Assembly (NCBI GenBank): GCA_022496205.1
Contig: WTXD01000002.1
Span: 372,001-436,000, forward strand
Origin: Gloeopeniophorella convolvens
Taxonomy: Eukaryota > Basidiomycota > Agaricomycetes > Russulales
Reading direction: 5' to 3'
Length of the DNA: 64,000 nucleotides
Part shown: piece after piece, positions 60,801 to 64,000 of the stretch
Layout: every line of letters starts with the position of its first letter
Position numbering within the stretch: the stretch's first letter is position 1
The notes under the pieces: model-generated
Databases searched by the model: none
What the model saw: the letters and a program-made list of their open reading frames with translations, nothing else
What the model was told of the DNA's origin: nothing
Position numbers and translations under genes: made by a program

Positions 60801-62082
60801 GCAGGAGCGACGGTGGTTTAACCATACCCTTCCAAACGTAGCTATTACCCCGCAGCAAGTGCAGCAACACATGCAAGCCTTGCTTTCGCACCTTGAAACA
60901 AAGATGCTTGTGGCTGGGAATATGTACAAGGATGAGGCTGTTCATCTCGCCAAGATGACGGAAGAGATCATCCCAGCAAGCCCCCTTACAGGCTCTGGCC
61001 CTGTTGATCTCTCGCTGCTTCTGCCGGAAGGTGCGTACTGCAACTTATCTATCCCCATCTTGGTTTTCAAAGCTGTGTAGGTTCCAACCATGTCTGGTCT
61101 TCTCCTGTTCCCAACCCGAACGAGCCCAACTCTGCTCTGACGTACTACGTTCACTACGGACCAAAGACTGACCGCCACCTGCGAGTGACGTCGGCGTTGC
61201 TCACACAAATACTGTCCGAGCCGGCGTTCGATGTTCTTCGCACGAAGGAGCAGCTGGGCTACATCGTTGGTGCAAGCGCCTGGTCCGCCCCTGGCGGGAA
61301 CGACACCGGCCTGCGCATTGTCGTGCAAAGCGAGCGCGGGCCTGTGTACCTTGAAGAACGCGTCGAGGCGTTCTTGAACCATATGAAGGGTGTCCTGGAG
61401 GAGATGGCCGACGAACAGTTCACGCAGCAGAAGAATGGCCTCGAGAGGAAGTGGAGAGAAGCGGCCAAGAACCTGAATGAGGAAGTGAATAGATACTGGG
61501 TGCACATCGACTCGGGATACCTGGATTTCTTGCGTCGTGAGTACCTCGCTTCTCGGGTCTCGTTGAAGCATGCTCATGTATGCCGTAGGTAACGAGGACG
61601 CCGACTTCTTGCAAGCTGTCACCAAAGACGACGTGCTATCCCTATTCCTCACGCGCATCCACCCATCCTCCAAATCACGCTCCAAGTTGTCGATCCATGC
61701 ACAGGCCCAGAAGCCGCGCCCGAAGCACGTCAGCCGCGCAGCGGCCGAAGCCTTCGTCCAGATCGCGCAAGAGCAGGGTGCCAAGCTGGACGACTCGGAC
61801 TGGAGCGCCTCCCTGTTCGCAGATGGCGAGCCGCCTGAAACTCAATTCGCGGCGTTTTGGAAGCAAGCGCTCTCCGGTTCCCTAGATGGCGTGTCCGACA
61901 AGGTCTTCACCGCCCTTCCCAGCCTCTTGGAGCGCCACCCCGCTGAGAAGGATGCACGTGGCTCCCTGTCGAAGGATGTCGTCCACATCAAAGATATCCT
62001 GGAGTTCAGGAAGTCTCTCAAGGTTTCCGAGCCTCCGAGACCGCTGGTGGATTGGAATGACTTGCCAATGTCCAAGTTCTGA
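57837..62082 (+). CDS. STE23: Insulin-degrading-enzyme-type M16 metalloprotease
   Basis: Zinc peptidase of the insulysin/Ste23 family, degrading peptides. The leader MLSRFVNPRSLLPSITAASRLK is basic and resembles a mitochondrial presequence. A second in-frame ATG at 57942 (residue 36, MQVGVPEDAQHW) could start a cytosolic form. The inverted zinc motif HFCEH lies in MPGLAHFCEHLLFM. Across introns it is followed by GTEQFPKENEYSEFLSRNNG, FTATMNTNYYFN, and VRELNAVDSEHKKN (third ligand Glu). A Ser/Pro-rich insertion of about 50 residues interrupts the first domain near 58790-58930. The inactive second half includes IREAEGPNTNSSFHLPPPNEFIP, RLVTDALNEYSYDADLAGL-type sequence, FDVLRTKEQLGYIVGAS and DWNDLPMSKF at the end. 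About 15 short introns; about 1,100 residues. Confidence 0.94.
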
Positions 62083-62608
62083 TCGACGCCGCTTTCGCTA
62101 GATAGCATCGGCTGCATTTTAGAATTGTAGACGTACTCACACAGCATCTAGTAATGCTCTATACTAAGTAATGTGATCTAATACAGAAATCCGTCACCCT
62201 GCTTTTAGAGCCTTCGTAAATGAGGGAGTTCTGATGGAGTGAAGGGCAGTCCGCAGATCCGTTGTCGCAGTTCTGAAGCGCGGGCTTACCGTGTTCAAGT
62301 AGGGTCAGAATCACAAGTCGAATCAGACAATAGAGTTTACTACAAGCGGGACTCGCCCGATGACTTGCGAGTTGCCTCTCGCCTGACCGATCCAGCATAA
62401 TTACATGTCCGGTCGTAACGTAGTGCATTAAGAAGATGGGTTGGCATACAATCGTTACGGGGATCGGATCCAGGGGGACTGGGAATAGTGTCACAGTGGA
62501 ATCTAGAGAAAACGGTGGGAGGTACACAGCACAGCGAAAGCAGTGGAAACGAAAGACCACGAGAACCGATAGAAGAGGTCGACCTAGCACAGAAAATCGT
62601 CTGATGCG
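62083..62608. other. convergent 3' spacer, insulinase / CKS1
   Basis: 526 bases between two stop codons. No supported feature. Confidence 0.45.
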
Positions 62609-63146
62609 CTACTTTTTGCGACCGTTTTTCGCAGTGGCTCCCTTGGGCTGGGGCTGCACGTCGTTGAACATTGCCGCCTGCGCGGCCTGCGAGTCAAAGG
62701 CCTTTGATCTGCGGAATAGGAGTACGTGTGGCTCTGGGGCTGTACGCGACGAAGACGTTAGGGAAATGACAGAAAGGAAGCTCAGAAAGTGCACCATGGA
62801 CTTCGTAGTGCTCCCAGCCCAGACTCTGGGTAATCCCGATTCCCCTCCATTCTGGTTCCGATAAAAGACGAAGAACGCCAGGGTCGTCCGGGCTGAAATA
62901 GCCTTTCGGAATCAGTTTGAAGAGAGGCTTGGGGAGGATAACGTGTCGGTATTCGTACTCGTCATCGGCATAGCGATCAGAGTAGTGGATGCTGCAAGGC
63001 GATGAAGGTGCAGTCCACCATGAAAGGGTGTCATGCGCTTACTTTGCGATGTACTCCTTGATCTTCTCTGCTTCTGCCTCTGCCGCCCTCTGCTTCGCGG
63101 TCTGCTGCTGCTGTTGTTGAGTCTGTTGGGTCGATTTGGATGCCAT
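62609..63146 (-). CDS. CKS1: Cyclin-dependent kinase regulatory subunit CKS1
   Basis: Small adaptor that binds CDK and phosphorylated substrates in cell-cycle control. The start is [20 protein letters not shown], an unusual Gln-rich N-terminal extension. EKIKEYIAK then splices to [55 protein letters not shown] and, after a second intron, EPHVLLFRR. These carry the anion-binding residues and the HxPEPH hinge region of the family. The hinge is split by the intron. The C-terminal tail [15 protein letters not shown] is basic. About 144 residues, longer than the roughly 80-residue core because of both extensions. Confidence 0.95.
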
Positions 63147-63352
63147 GATGTGTCTGAGGATGAGATATTGTGACGGTGCGGGACGTAATTGGGAGACACG
63201 AAGAGTCGGGCTTGGATTTATCCCCGTGCCCAGACTGCCACACCACGTGATGCGAATAGATCGCGCCTGCCGGCCGTGGCCGCGGCGATATGCGATGTTC
63301 ACATGACACCTTGATCCCTTCCGCGTCTCACTGACCGCTAGCACTAGACACG
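63147..63352. promoter_or_regulatory. 206-bp bidirectional promoter, CKS1 / right-edge gene
   Basis: Divergent start codons are 206 bases apart. No TATA box is obvious. Confidence 0.5.
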
Positions 63353-64000
63353 ATGGATGAAGAAGACCTTTACGGGATTCCGGGTGATTACAACTCACTG
63401 GGTTCGACTCAGCAACACTATCCACAAGATGCATTAGCAGATGGCCTCCTTGACGATAATTTCCTCGACGACGCCCTTGTAGACGGCTCCTTCCACGACA
63501 ATATTGGTAAATATATGCGCCGGTTTAGGCGAGTGTCTCGCTGAGATCCGCACATCGGTAGAGATGCTGGAATCTCCGGGCTTGTTCCATCAGCGCTCTT
63601 TCGGACAAGACGACGCCGAACAGTTTGAGAACGACCAAGCTGATCGTCGCGAAGCCGAAACACGATACAATCCTCTTCGGAGTTCGGCATATCGTCAAAC
63701 ATCTCAGGAGTTCAGTGCATACCCTCCTTTTCGTGAGCAAGGTCGCGGTTTGATGCGACATATATTTCATGCTATCCCCGTCAGTCCCTGAATCGCGGCG
63801 CCCTCGTGTGCCAGTGCAAGGGAGTACGCCGAACAGGATTCAAGGGACCCCTGCTTCTAATCAGTGGGACCAGTTGAGCGATCATGCACCTCGTCATGAA
63901 TATTCGGAGAATACCGGTCCTTCGCTAGAATACACTGTTTCAAGGGGGGAGAATCCACGCAACTCGCACGGCATACGGCTTCGACCTGTCTCCAATTTAC
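63353..64000 (+). CDS. N-terminal part of a gene cut by the right edge (unidentified)
   Basis: The start MDEEDLYGIPGDYNSLG is followed by an acidic stretch. An intron (about 63507-63527) joins to ECLAEIRTSVEMLESPGLF, then SSAYRQTSQEFSAYPPFREQ, and another intron to ESRRPRVPVQGSTPNRIQGT. The last visible residues are HGIRLRPVSNL at the window end. The body is polar and probably disordered. The closing RLRPVSNL resembles the lead-in to the helicase domain of HFM1/MER3-type meiotic helicases, but this is a weak resemblance and no helicase motif lies inside the window. Incomplete at the 3' end. Confidence 0.6.

Noticed and set aside
1..64000. tRNA genes, CRISPR arrays, intact transposons or phage genes
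   Set aside because: No T-loop/acceptor-stem arrangement, spaced direct-repeat array, transposase, integrase or reverse-transcriptase motif was seen on either strand.

Overview
The window is nuclear DNA from a filamentous basidiomycete, most likely an agaricomycete wood- or litter-decayer (a polypore-type fungus would fit, but this is inferred from gene content and not tested). Evidence: compact genes cut by many 50-60 nt introns with GT..AG ends, a gene nearly every 2 kb on both strands, a secreted GH6 cellobiohydrolase with a CBM1 cellulose-binding domain, a Zn(II)2Cys6 regulator, a white-collar-2 light regulator and a cerato-platanin-type small secreted protein. I found no CRISPR array, prophage, operon, rRNA, tRNA or intact transposon. 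Gene coordinates run from start to stop codon and include introns. Splice junctions were read by eye from reading-frame continuity and family motifs.

Layout. 0.5-10.8 kb, minus strand: WC-2-like GATA factor, a short-chain dehydrogenase with a possible mitochondrial leader, and a very long kinesin of the kinesin-4 type. 10.9-21.6 kb, plus strand: inositol-pentakisphosphate 2-kinase (divergent from the kinesin), isovaleryl-CoA dehydrogenase, a small Zn2Cys6 factor, arginase and a class I/II aminotransferase. 21.8-24.4 kb, minus: DRN1/CWF19L1-like splicing-linked protein with zinc knuckles. 26.2-32.7 kb: secreted type-B carboxylesterase, UBLCP1 phosphatase, then CSN8 (minus) divergent from NECAP (plus). 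34.4-40.6 kb, plus: GH6 cellobiohydrolase, cysteine desulfurase NFS1 and an SR splicing factor. 41.6-45.8 kb: tubulin cofactor E (minus) divergent from 3-hydroxyisobutyryl-CoA hydrolase (plus). 47.6-51.6 kb, plus: indoleamine 2,3-dioxygenase and the RPA large subunit. 51.8-55.5 kb, minus: a long uncharacterised protein with one membrane segment. 57.1-57.5 kb, minus: a cerato-platanin-like gene broken by an in-frame TGA. 57.8-64.0 kb: insulinase (plus), CKS1 (minus), and the start of a divergent gene that runs off the right edge.

Most genes are ordinary housekeeping functions that do not form a pathway cluster. Two loose themes appear. Mitochondrial metabolism is represented by IVD (leucine), HIBCH (valine), NFS1 and possibly the insulinase. 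Nitrogen and tryptophan catabolism is represented by arginase, the aminotransferase and IDO. The features most worth a second look are the in-frame stop in the cerato-platanin-like gene, a perfect 15-bp inverted repeat with TGACTC cores upstream of IDO, three MluI cell-cycle boxes upstream of RPA1, the large insertion inside the kinesin motor core, a 10-nt micro-exon in arginase, and the large unassigned membrane protein.
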